Source: an uncultured Ruminococcus sp.
GTDB taxonomy: Bacteria > Bacillota > Clostridia > Oscillospirales > Ruminococcaceae
Direction: 5' to 3'
Length of the DNA: 15,186 bases
NCBI GenBank assembly: GCA_937894495.1
Contig: CALCRR010000363.1
Span: forward strand, 1 to 15,186
The first letter of the stretch is position 1; the number at the start of each line of letters is the position of its first letter. The notes under the pieces are model-generated. The model had not been told where the DNA came from. It was given only the letters and a program-made list of their open reading frames with translations, and ran no database searches. Made by a program: the position numbers and the translations under genes. This document shows positions 5,395-12,245 of this stretch, piece after piece.

Positions 5395-5598
5395 ATGAAA
5401 AAATCAGAGTTCAATAAAAAGGATTACGATATAAAATATAATAAGGAACATTACAAGCAGCTTAAGCTGAATTTGAAACCGGATGATTTTGATCTCATTA
5501 CTGATTTCTGCGAGAGAAATAATATAGTAAAGAGCAAATTTATTTTAGCTGCATGCAAGTACTTTATTAATAACGATAAAAATCCTCTTGACGAATAA
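5395..5598 (+). CDS. Ribbon-helix-helix (Arc/CopG-like) regulator (67 aa)
   Basis: The ATG has GAGGTG at 5382-5387 upstream. After a charged, probably flexible N-terminus (about 1-18) the protein reads YKQLKLNLKPDDFDLITDF and then NNIVKSKFILAACKYFINN. This is the RHH pattern: one strand with alternating residues for the DNA groove (KQLKLNL), helix A, a turn, and helix B. Family members bind palindromic DNA as dimers or tetramers and usually repress their own gene. Three copies of ACTATGTACATAGT (two perfect) lie in the 190 bases upstream and are the likely targets, so it probably controls both itself and the divergent operon at 3726-5110. It could also be the antitoxin of a pair with the following gene. 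Fold call firm; targets inferred. Confidence 0.75.
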   Translation: MKKSEFNKKDYDIKYNKEHYKQLKLNLKPDDFDLITDFCERNNIVKSKFILAACKYFINNDKNPLDE

Positions 5599-5639
5599 AT
5601 ACATATTAATATAATTTAAAACTGTGAGGTGGGTTTATA

Positions 5640-5993
5640 TTGACATCAGAGCAGTATCCAAAAAGTGAGCATGGCAGACGATGCTTATATGTTTGCGATT
5701 ATATTGTATATTCCGCCGCAAGATGTAATACTGATATTCAGACTATTATTGGTAAAATAGGCAAAGACACACTTATCCATTTGTATGATTATGCCGATCT
5801 ATTATCGCCTTATCCGCACGGTGAGCATTTTGATAAATTCGTTCAAGATTACGGTCTTATATCTGTGATTGATGATAGTGCTGTCAGCAGAGAACTGGTC
5901 AGAGATGAAGCACATGATCTTTATTGTAAATTAAAATGCGAAGACAAATCATCGGATATTTTTATACAATTATTATTAGATATTAAATTATAA
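5640..5993 (+). CDS. Unknown protein downstream of the RHH gene, TTG start (117 aa)
   Basis: Translation most likely begins at TTG 5640-5642, since GAGGTGG is well placed upstream and no ATG fits. The gene follows the RHH stop by 41 bases with no terminator between, so they share a transcript. The product is helical and soluble, with LYVCDYIVYSAARCNTDI, then HLYDYADLLSPYPHGEHFDK and a final helix ending LLLDIKL. The pattern of a long helix followed by 'lydyadlL' weakly recalls small Firmicute DUF3791-type proteins, but I would not assign it. As the partner of a small RHH gene with operators it could be a toxin, though it has no motif of a known toxin family. A strong terminator follows. Confidence 0.6.
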   Translation: MTSEQYPKSEHGRRCLYVCDYIVYSAARCNTDIQTIIGKIGKDTLIHLYDYADLLSPYPHGEHFDKFVQDYGLISVIDDSAVSRELVRDEAHDLYCKLKCEDKSSDIFIQLLLDIKL

Positions 5994-5997
5994 ATCC

Positions 5998-6033
5998 AGC
6001 CCCCGCAGACCATTACATCTGCGAGGGCTTTTC
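5998..6033 (+). terminator. Intrinsic terminator of the RHH operon
   Basis: AGCCC-C-CGCAGA (5998-6009) pairs with TCTGCG-A-GGGCT (6018-6029) with one internal mismatch and an 8-base loop, followed by TTTCTCTT. It lies between convergent genes (stops at 5993 and 6036) and may partly serve both. Confidence 0.8.
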
Positions 6034-6035
6034 TC

Positions 6036-6503
6036 TTACATATCAAACAGATTGATAACCTTCTTCCCAACACTTTTAGCATACTTCATCGCATTATAAG
6101 CGCCGCCGTTCTCCTTCTCCACATAGCAGATAACCAAATCCGCCCTGTTGCACATCTCCCTGTTTCTGACCCCGATAGCCGCCTTCGGGTGAGCAGAGAC
6201 AGCATCGGAGCTAATCTGAACTTCGTCATAATAATCCTCAAAGCTTTCCTTGTTGTCACGGTACTCGGCCCGCTCATAGGGGAGCACAAGAATATGCGAA
6301 ACATTCCCGTAGTCGTAGCGCCCCTTTGCCTTCTTTATTGCCGAGGACACTATCTGGTCAAACTCGCCGTCCCTGCCGACAAGGAACTCGACATATTCCT
6401 TCTGGTTTATCAGGTCTTTCAGTATAGGCTCAATCTGCTCCTCAATCTTAAACATATTGTCAACGTATCTGTGCCCGAAAAATGTAACCTTGTAAATCTC
6501 CAT
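6036..6503 (-). CDS. SLOG-superfamily (YpsA-like) nucleotide-ligand protein (155 aa)
   Basis: The ATG follows AGAGGTGA at good spacing. The fold is a single Rossmann-like domain. It has the starting strand VTFFGHR (7-12), a middle strand with FLVGRDGEFDQIV (40-52), a strand SHILVLPYE, a loop with RNREMCNRADLVICYV (113-128), and a Gly-rich turn ENGGAYNAMKYA (131-142) before a last strand KVINLF. This is the arrangement of the SLOG/LOG-DprA superfamily, in particular the short 'GHR' proteins common in clostridial mobile elements. The superfamily binds nucleotide-derived ligands or cleaves nucleotides, and many members are thought to act in conflict or signalling systems. It stands divergent to a small HTH regulator, which may control it. 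The substrate is unknown. Confidence 0.75.
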   Translation of the reverse strand: MEIYKVTFFGHRYVDNMFKIEEQIEPILKDLINQKEYVEFLVGRDGEFDQIVSSAIKKAKGRYDYGNVSHILVLPYERAEYRDNKESFEDYYDEVQISSDAVSAHPKAAIGVRNREMCNRADLVICYVEKENGGAYNAMKYAKSVGKKVINLFDM

Positions 6504-6599
6504 GAAATCACCTCTGTATAAAATAGGTTAAAATATCCCATATTAATTATATCATATGTAAAATGATTACGTAAGTGCGTACACGCATAAACGTATAAA

Positions 6600-6629
6600 A
6601 CTGTATAATTTAGTTAAAGATTATACAGT
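6600..6629. promoter_or_regulatory. Perfect 10+10 base inverted repeat over the HTH promoter: operator
   Basis: ACTGTATAAT (6600-6609) and ATTATACAGT (6620-6629) are perfect inverted arms around a 10-base spacer. The left arm contains TATAAT (6604-6609), which fits as the -10 box, and the right arm ends just before the ribosome site, so binding would close the promoter. No good -35 is seen. A second imperfect inverted repeat (TGCGT-AC-ACGCA at 6576-6587) lies at about -35. Confidence 0.7.
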
Positions 6630-6640
6630 AGGTGATGAAA

Positions 6641-6886
6641 TTGTCAGCAGTTAAAAATGCCGTTGTAGAGCGGTTTAAAAGCATATGTAATGAACGTGGT
6701 ATTGCGGCTAATGAGCTTGCAAACATCTCGGGTGTTACTCCTTCAACCGTATACAGCCTCTTTGACAAAACAAGGCATAATGTATCAATAAAAACTATCA
6801 AGATACTTTGTGACGGGTTGGATATATCGCTTGGCGAGTTTTTCAGCTCTCCTGAATTTGACGAACTTGAACAAGAGATAGAATGA
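6641..6886 (+). CDS. Small Cro/C1-type HTH regulator (81 aa)
   Basis: Start choice: AGGTGAT (6630-6636) fits the 16S 3' end and lies at the right distance from TTG 6641. GTG 6632 and ATG 6635 fall inside that site, so TTG is preferred, although they add only 2-3 residues. The whole protein is an HTH_3-like domain. It has a first helix with AVVERFKSICNERGI, then the turn and recognition helix ELANISGVTPSTVYSLFD, and the tail IKTIKILCDGLDISLGEFF with an acidic end (FDELEQEIE). This matches the common small Firmicute regulators with the 'LCdGL.i.l.eFF' ending. It probably represses itself through the inverted repeat at 6600-6629 and perhaps the divergent SLOG gene, whose promoter region it shares. 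Confidence 0.8.
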   Translation: MSAVKNAVVERFKSICNERGIAANELANISGVTPSTVYSLFDKTRHNVSIKTIKILCDGLDISLGEFFSSPEFDELEQEIE

Positions 6887-6914
6887 AAACGGAGTCATAC
6901 GGCTCCGTTTTTTT
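6886..6914. terminator. Intrinsic terminator between convergent HTH genes
   Basis: AAAACGGAG (6886-6894) and CTCCGTTTT (6903-6911) form a perfect 9-base stem with an 8-base loop, followed by T's to 6914. It starts on the last base of the HTH stop codon and works best for the plus strand; the A's on the left give a short U tract on the minus strand. Confidence 0.9.
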
Positions 6915-6921
6915 GTTGTAT

Positions 6922-7263
6922 CTATTCATCGAAGAAATACGTTTCATTTGGATCGATTTTTATAGCTCCGATTATATTCAGACATTCCTTGACCATATCC
7001 TTGGAAATGTTATGTCTTCTCTTAATAATGGCATAAATCAATTTAAGGATATAATTCGGTATGTCCCCTTTCTCATTGTTCAAAATGATTTTCTTATTTG
7101 AAATAAATACGTTCTCTCTAAGCTCCTCTCTTTGAGCATGATTTAACTTTAGTGCATCAGCAATTTTGACTATATGCTTCTTCTCGATCACACGCTCCCC
7201 TCTCATTAGATTTGTCAGATGGCTATAGCTTATTCCGCTAAGATTTGATAGATCGGCTATTAC
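6922..7263 (-). pseudogene. 5'-truncated Cro/C1-type HTH gene
   Basis: The frame ends at TAG 6922-6924. An ATG at 7204-7206 starts in the middle of the recognition region, but the same frame continues upstream with IADLSNLSGISYSHLTNLM, an evident HTH core (helix, turn, 'SYSHL' recognition helix), until an in-frame TAG at 7264-7266. The first helix and start codon are therefore missing. The rest reads RGERVIEKKHIVKIADALKL, with a second helical part ending DPNETYFFDE. The break coincides with the start of the sugar-transferase fragment on the other strand, so this gene was cut by the event that brought in the glycan cassette. A shortened protein from 7206 would lack DNA-binding ability. Confidence 0.7.
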
Positions 7264-7574
7264 CTACACGTTACCTTGATAGATACACGCCTGAGCAAAG
7301 GCGCAGACATGAGGTTCGTCCAGGTTTGTCTAATCCCTCTACAACTAACGGCAGAAACAATCAAACATGGGAGCAGCAGTTTGAGGGTGACATTCAGTAT
7401 GTTGACCACATCACGTTTGCAACTGATGTAAAAAGTGTTTTTGATACTGTAAAAGTTGTATTCACCCATAGCGGTGCAACAGCAGCCGATGGAGGAGCAA
7501 GGGGAGAATTTATCGGTATCGCTAATGTTGATGATTTGAAAGCTGATGCAGAAGGCAATTACATGAAACTATAA
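7245..7574 (+). pseudogene. C-terminal remnant of a bacterial (PglC/EpsL/WcaJ-type) sugar transferase
   Basis: The fragment holds RYLDRYTPEQRRRHEVRPG, NGRNNQTWEQQFEGDIQYVD and a final helix (FDTVKVVFTHSG). This is the end of the initiating phosphoglycosyl-1-phosphate transferase family, enzymes that place the first sugar phosphate on undecaprenyl phosphate. The N-terminal membrane helix and the Asp-Glu catalytic pair, which lie before this point in the family, are absent. The usual GI-TGxAQV-NGRN motif is decayed to GLSNPSTTNGRN. The nominal TTG start at 7245 lies in sequence still belonging to the truncated HTH gene on the other strand and has no ribosome site. It is therefore an inactive remnant marking the left edge of the cassette. 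In PglC/PglD loci such a gene normally precedes the NeuD/PglD-type acyltransferase found next here. Confidence 0.8.
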
Positions 7575-7602
7575 TAGACATGATTGTAAAGGATAAATGG
7601 TA

Positions 7603-8241
7603 ATGAAAAAAATATATGTAGTGGGCGCAGGCGGCTTCGGCAGAGAACTGATTTGGTGGCTCAAAGATATTAACAAGGTAAATCCTACATGGGAAATCAT
7701 GGGCTTTCTTGATGATGATCCCCATGCTTTAGATGAATATGAATGCGACTACAAAGTTGTTGGTTCAATCAAAGATTGGCAGCCGAAAGAGGACGAGGAG
7801 TTTGCTTTGGCTTTAGGCTCTCCTGCATTAAAAAGAAAAATCGTTGAGATCATGAAGGCTAAGGGTGCTAAGTTTGCAACAGTCATTCACCCGACCGCTA
7901 TGCTCAGCGAATTTGCTCACCACGGAGAGGGCTTTATCATGTTTCCCTACTCTAAGTTGTCGGCAAATTCAACAGTCGGTGACTTTGTTACTCTGCTTTC
8001 TTCTCCGATAGGACATGATACGCTGATTGGAGATTATTCTGTTATCAGCGGAAATTGCAGCGTAGTTCGTAATGTTGTTATTGGAAAAGATGTATTCCTT
8101 GCTGCTGGTGTTTGTATTGCACAGGACGTTCATATTGGTGATGGAGCATATCTCGGACTTGGCTGTGTAGTATTAAAAGATGTTCAGGAGGGTGCAACAA
8201 TGTTTGGAAATCCTGCAAGGGCTATGCCTAAAATGAATTGA
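7603..8241 (+). CDS. NeuD/PglD-type sugar O/N-acyltransferase (left-handed beta-helix)
   Basis: The ATG at 7603 has AAAGGA (7588-7593) 9 bases before it; the ATG at 7597 is too close. The 212-residue protein has the two NeuD/PglD domains. Residues 1-75 form a Rossmann-like half with VVGAGGFGRELIWWL and MGFLDDDP. From about 90 a hexapeptide-repeat beta-helix includes IGHDTLIGDY, VIGKDVFLAAG and HIGDGAYLGLG, ending GNPARAMPK. His138 in IGHD corresponds to the catalytic base of the family. These trimers acetylate an amino or hydroxy group of nucleotide-activated sugars in the cytoplasm. No PLP aminotransferase is present to make an amino-sugar acceptor, while an acyl-activating enzyme and ACP follow. 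An acyl donor other than acetyl-CoA is therefore worth considering (inference). The stop lies 14 bases before the next start. Confidence 0.85.
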   Translation: MKKIYVVGAGGFGRELIWWLKDINKVNPTWEIMGFLDDDPHALDEYECDYKVVGSIKDWQPKEDEEFALALGSPALKRKIVEIMKAKGAKFATVIHPTAMLSEFAHHGEGFIMFPYSKLSANSTVGDFVTLLSSPIGHDTLIGDYSVISGNCSVVRNVVIGKDVFLAAGVCIAQDVHIGDGAYLGLGCVVLKDVQEGATMFGNPARAMPKMN

Positions 8242-8255
8242 ATGGAGGACAGGTC

Positions 8256-9803
8256 ATGAAAAGCAGATTGGCAAGTTTATTCTATGAAAACGCTCAGAAA
8301 ACACCTGATAAATTAGCGATTTGGTGTGATGGCAAAACGGCTACATATAAGGAAATGGCAGATTTGGTAAGCAGATATTCCAATCTTCTTCTAAGTCAGG
8401 GCGCTGTCTATGGTGATTACATCGCAATTCCCATGAACAATAGTATCGAGTCAGTAGCATTGTTTTTCTCTGCTGCTGATCTTGGCATTTGTGTTGTACC
8501 GTTAAATCCGTCCCTCCCTCTTGAAGCAGTAAAGTCTGCTATGCAGGCAGGAGATATTAAGCACGTTATAGCAAGAAGTTCCTTCTTTTCTGATTGTGCA
8601 AAGAGTGGCGGACTTGATATTCCTGGTTTTGCGATTTGTCTTGACAAGGAATATGAGGATACAGTCCCGTTTTCAAAGATAAACGAAATGTCAACAAACA
8701 GACCTGAAACTGATTTTGATGTTAAGGGTGATGAGAGCCTTATCTTGACTATGACCTCCGGCTCAACAGGCAATCCGAAGCCGATCGACATTAGTCAGGA
8801 TAACAAATATGAGAGGTCAATGGCTCACATTAGGGTTTACAATATCACAAAGGAAGATAGCATATTGGCGGCTACACCTCTTTATCATTCATTAGCAGAA
8901 CGCCTTGTGATTCTCCCTCTGATACTTGGTGCGACTTCTATTCTTCTCCCTCGATTTACTCCGGCAATTTGGCTGAAATGCGTTGAGGAACAGAAGCCTA
9001 CATTTACGATTGCGGTTTCTGCACAGCTCGCTCAAATACTTGAATTGCTCAAAAAGCCTGATGCACCTACAATTACCAGCTTTAGAAGTATCGTATCATC
9101 GTCTGCATTACTTGAAGCATCGGTCAAGTATGAGCTGATTGATCTGCTAAAGTGTGAGTTCCACGAAATGTACGGAGCTTCTGAGGTGTCAACAGTTACG
9201 GATATTTGTTTTCAGACTTCTCAGGACAAGCAGAAATCTGTCGGAAAGCCTTTTGATGAAGCACAAATCAAAATTCTGCGTGATGAAAGCGAATCTGATT
9301 TTGATACAGAGTGCAAGCCCTATGAGATTGGTGAGATCGCCGTTAAATCTAAGCTCCAATGCAAGGGTTACTATAAGCAGGAGTCTATGATGCAGGCAGC
9401 CATGTTCGGTGATTATTTCCGCACAGGGGATTTGGGCTACCTTGATGAAGATGGATACCTTTATTTCTCTGGTCGGAAAAAGGAGCTTATCATCACAGGT
9501 GCTATTAACGTGTATCCTCACGATATTGATGTAGTTATTGGACAGTTGCCTGAGATAGAGGAATGTGCAGCATTCTCCTATCCTGATGAAAGACTTGGCG
9601 AGGTTGTTGCATTGGCAATCGTTCCAAAGGAAGATCATGAGATCAATCTCCGTGCCATTAAAACCTATTGTGCAAGAAATTTAGCTGATTTCCAGCAGCC
9701 GCATAAGATTTTTGTTGTGGACAAGCTCCCGAAGAATACAATGGGCAAATTACAGCGTATGTCAATTTTGAATTACGTTCGTGAAGCAGGATTAGATCAG
9801 TAA
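8256..9803 (+). CDS. ANL-superfamily acyl-activating enzyme (AMP-dependent acyl-ACP/CoA ligase)
   Basis: The ATG at 8256 follows GGAGG at 8244-8248; a TTG at 8238 overlapping the previous gene is not needed. At 515 residues it is a full ANL enzyme. The phosphate loop MTSGSTGNPKPI is at about 166-177, the YGASE motif at about 306-310, GDLGYLDEDGYLYFSGRKK with the hinge at about 391-409, and PKNTMGKLQ near 492-500, where Lys498 is the adenylation lysine. Such enzymes make an acyl-AMP and pass the acyl group to CoA or to a phosphopantetheine carrier. The acyl carrier protein gene 20 bases downstream is the likely partner. The substrate cannot be read from the sequence; a short hydroxy or keto acid made by the following aldolase and oxidoreductase is an inference. 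Biosynthetic operon position argues against fatty-acid catabolism. Confidence 0.85.
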   Translation: MKSRLASLFYENAQKTPDKLAIWCDGKTATYKEMADLVSRYSNLLLSQGAVYGDYIAIPMNNSIESVALFFSAADLGICVVPLNPSLPLEAVKSAMQAGDIKHVIARSSFFSDCAKSGGLDIPGFAICLDKEYEDTVPFSKINEMSTNRPETDFDVKGDESLILTMTSGSTGNPKPIDISQDNKYERSMAHIRVYNITKEDSILAATPLYHSLAERLVILPLILGATSILLPRFTPAIWLKCVEEQKPTFTIAVSAQLAQILELLKKPDAPTITSFRSIVSSSALLEASVKYELIDLLKCEFHEMYGASEVSTVTDICFQTSQDKQKSVGKPFDEAQIKILRDESESDFDTECKPYEIGEIAVKSKLQCKGYYKQESMMQAAMFGDYFRTGDLGYLDEDGYLYFSGRKKELIITGAINVYPHDIDVVIGQLPEIEECAAFSYPDERLGEVVALAIVPKEDHEINLRAIKTYCARNLADFQQPHKIFVVDKLPKNTMGKLQRMSILNYVREAGLDQ

Positions 9804-9822
9804 ACAGAAAGGGATACATACT

Positions 9823-10071
9823 ATGGAAAAAGTAAAGGAATTTATCGTTGATTACATTCAGCGTGAATATACAATATCAGAAGATATAGACATTATGGAG
9901 CTTAACTATGTAGAATCAGGGTACATTGATTCTATGGGTATGATACAGTTCATCGCTGTGATAGAAGATGAGTTCGGTATCAGCTTTTCTGATGATGAGC
10001 TGGCTGAACCTGATATTAAGGTAGTCGGAAAGCTGATCAATATGGTTGTAAAAAAACTGGAGGAAGTCTAA
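9823..10071 (+). CDS. Acyl carrier protein (82 aa)
   Basis: AAAGGG lies before the ATG. The protein has the size and shape of an ACP: four helices, acidic overall, with the phosphopantetheine site GYIDSMGMIQF and Ser37 as the attachment residue. The recognition helix EDEFGISFSDDELAEPDI follows. It is a dedicated carrier rather than the housekeeping AcpP, whose site reads DSLD; here DSMG suggests a different partner set. It lies between the acyl-activating enzyme (20 bases) and the aldolase (stop and start share one base), pointing to a pathway in which an activated acid is held on this carrier and handed to an acyltransferase. A phosphopantetheinyl transferase is not in the window and must come from elsewhere. 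Confidence 0.9.
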   Translation: MEKVKEFIVDYIQREYTISEDIDIMELNYVESGYIDSMGMIQFIAVIEDEFGISFSDDELAEPDIKVVGKLINMVVKKLEEV

Positions 10072-11018
10072 TGGTAGTAGATGGAATCAAAGTAGTTGAT
10101 GCAACACTTCGTGACGGCGGTCTGGTAAACGATTTTTATTTTGATGATAATTTTGTCAAGGCTTTATATGACGCCAACATCGCTGCCGGAGTAGACTATA
10201 TGGAGTTAGGGTACAGAGCTGACAAAAAGCAGTTTGATCCCAAAGACTTTGGCAAATGGAAGTTCACAAGCGATGAAGATGTGTGGAATATCATCGGCAA
10301 GAAAAATCCTAATATGAAGCTGTCTGTTATGGCTGATGTGGGAAGATGTGATTTCAGAAATGATATTGGGCCGAGAAAAGACAGTCCTATCGACATATTC
10401 AGAGTTGCTACCTATATTGAGACTATCCCCGAAGCAATCGAAATGATCAACTATATCAGCTCTCAGGGATATGAAACAACGTGCAATATCATGGCTATCT
10501 CTAAATGCACAGACGAACAGATCGCTCACGCTCTCTATGTTTTAGCAGAAAGTCCGGCACTTGCGGTTTATATTGTTGACAGCTATGGTGCGTTATATCC
10601 AAAGCAGGCAAGAAAACTTGCAAGGCTTTATCATCAGATACTCGCTCCAGCAGGAAAAGAAGTCGGAATGCACGCTCACAATAATCAGCAATGTGCCTTT
10701 GCAAACACAATTGAAGCAAAAGATATGGGAGCTAAATGGCTTGACGGTACTGCTTATGGTATGGGACGAGGTGCAGGAAATTGTCACCTTGAAGGATTGT
10801 TGGGTTATCTGAACGGTAAAAAGTATCATGTTGATCCTATTTTGCAGTTGATAGAGGAATGGATGCTCCCCATGAGAGAATCAGGTATTGAATGGGGATA
10901 TAACACTTCCTATTTACTCACAGGATTAACGAATCAGCACCCCCGAACAGCTATTGCAGCCACAAAGAAGAAAGATCATCAGTTTACAGAGCAATTTAAG
11001 TTTTTATCATATCAGTAA
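10071..11018 (+). CDS. DRE-TIM (HMGL-like) aldolase family enzyme
   Basis: The ATG overlaps the ACP stop by one base (TAATG), with GGAGGA upstream. Motifs of the DRE-TIM metallolyase superfamily are intact. DATLRDGG is at 10-17 (Arg and metal-binding Asp), YMELGYR follows the second strand, MHAHNNQQ holds the HxH metal pair (His201 and His203), and GMGRGAGN starts near 230. Relatives include 4-hydroxy-2-oxovalerate aldolase, HMG-CoA lyase and isopropylmalate synthase. The 315-residue form with DATLRDGG is the type seen in polysaccharide clusters as an 'aldolase catalytic domain' protein of unproven substrate. It probably joins or splits a pyruvate- or acetyl-type unit and an aldehyde. The glycan context suggests it makes a branched sugar or the hydroxy-acid for the ACP pathway. 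Superfamily sure, reaction inferred. Confidence 0.8.
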   Translation: MVVDGIKVVDATLRDGGLVNDFYFDDNFVKALYDANIAAGVDYMELGYRADKKQFDPKDFGKWKFTSDEDVWNIIGKKNPNMKLSVMADVGRCDFRNDIGPRKDSPIDIFRVATYIETIPEAIEMINYISSQGYETTCNIMAISKCTDEQIAHALYVLAESPALAVYIVDSYGALYPKQARKLARLYHQILAPAGKEVGMHAHNNQQCAFANTIEAKDMGAKWLDGTAYGMGRGAGNCHLEGLLGYLNGKKYHVDPILQLIEEWMLPMRESGIEWGYNTSYLLTGLTNQHPRTAIAATKKKDHQFTEQFKFLSYQ

Positions 11019-11034
11019 TCAGAGAGGTGTCATA

Positions 11035-12210
11035 ATGAAAGAGGTAGTTACCGTTGGAGTAGTTGGAGCCGGACGAGCGCTTGAGCTTCACGCATTTGGC
11101 TATAAGAGATCGAATATTCCCGTTCGTCTTAAAACCGTTATGGCACGCAGACCTGAGCAGATCAAGCAGGCTGTAGAGCTTTATGGCTTTGAAAAAGGAA
11201 CTACGAATTTCGATGATCTGCTAAATGATCCTGAGATTGATGTAATTGACATCTGCACTCCTCCTTATGTTCACAAGGAAGAAATCATCCGATCTATGCG
11301 AGCTGGCAAGCACGTTATCTGTGAAAAACCGCTTGTCGGATATTTTGGGAGACCAGGCGATCCTGAACCTATCGGAGAGAAAGTATCAAAGAAATTCATG
11401 TTTGAATGCTTGCTTGAGGACTTGGCAGAGCTTCGTGAAGTTCGCAAGGAGACAGGAAAGCGTTTTATGTATGCTGAAAATTTCGTATATGCTCCTGCCG
11501 TTCTGAAAGCCGGAGAGATCATTCGTGCCAAAAAGAGCCGTATTCTTTACATGAAGGGCGAGGAAAGCCTGAAAGGTTCAAGCTCTCACGTTGCAGGCGA
11601 ATGGAACAAAACAGGCGGCGGTATCTTTATGAGAAACGGCGTTCACCCTCTCGGAGCTATTCTCTATCTGAAAGAGCAGGAGTCTATTTCTCAGGGACAT
11701 AATGTAACTGTTAAAAGCGTTGTCGGTGATATGGGATACGCCACAAAGCGACTGAGTGAGTATGAGCATCGTCATATCGCCGCCCGTCCTCACGATGTTG
11801 AAGATGCAGGAACAGCGGTTATTACCTTTACTGACGGAAGTAAGGCAACGATCATCTCAACAGATAACCTGCTCGGTGGCAGTAAGAACTATGTTGAGAT
11901 TTATGCAAATGATACTGCTATCAACTGCCGCCTAACCATGAATGATGCTATGGAGACATACATGGTCGATGATGATGGTATGGACGGAGTATATCTTTCG
12001 GAGATGCTTCCCATTGTTACTGGCTGGAATAAGCCTTTTGTGGCTGATGAAATGCTCCGTGGTTACTGTAATGAGATCGTAGACTTTATGGGAGCTATTT
12101 TGGAAGATAGAGAGCCGGAGGGTTGCTTTGATCTGGCAGCTCAGGTTATGAAGGTTGTGTATGCGGCTTATTACTCTGATGAAGAAGGTCGGAGAATTGA
12201 CCTTGTTTAA
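11035..12210 (+). CDS. Gfo/Idh/MocA-family NAD(P)-dependent oxidoreductase
   Basis: The start is the ATG at 11035 with GAGAGGTG upstream; the longer frame from 10954 would overlap the aldolase gene and adds no domain. The 391-residue protein begins with a Rossmann strand and loop (VGVVGAGRALELH), has the family's ICTPPYVH loop and the ICEKPL motif (Glu97-Lys98-Pro99; Lys is catalytic), and in the C-terminal sheet domain GGIFMRNGVHPLGAIL with His204. Members oxidise or reduce sugar or cyclitol hydroxyls, often on nucleotide sugars, in the cytoplasm. It follows the aldolase by 16 bases in the same operon. It could make the keto group that the aldolase uses or reduce its product. An insert around YFGRPGDPEPIG (about 102-113) is unusual for the family. 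Confidence 0.85.
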   Translation: MKEVVTVGVVGAGRALELHAFGYKRSNIPVRLKTVMARRPEQIKQAVELYGFEKGTTNFDDLLNDPEIDVIDICTPPYVHKEEIIRSMRAGKHVICEKPLVGYFGRPGDPEPIGEKVSKKFMFECLLEDLAELREVRKETGKRFMYAENFVYAPAVLKAGEIIRAKKSRILYMKGEESLKGSSSHVAGEWNKTGGGIFMRNGVHPLGAILYLKEQESISQGHNVTVKSVVGDMGYATKRLSEYEHRHIAARPHDVEDAGTAVITFTDGSKATIISTDNLLGGSKNYVEIYANDTAINCRLTMNDAMETYMVDDDGMDGVYLSEMLPIVTGWNKPFVADEMLRGYCNEIVDFMGAILEDREPEGCFDLAAQVMKVVYAAYYSDEEGRRIDLV

Positions 12211-12245
12211 TTAAATTTAATAGATAATTAGATAGGAGTCGATAT

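Noticed and set aside
9189..9638. Minus-strand frame of 149 codons within the ANL ligase
   Set aside because: It is antisense to well-conserved ligase motifs and shows no start signal.
10954..11034. Longer N-terminus for the oxidoreductase
   Set aside because: It would overlap the aldolase gene; the ATG at 11035 has GAGAGGTG before it and begins directly with the Rossmann strand.
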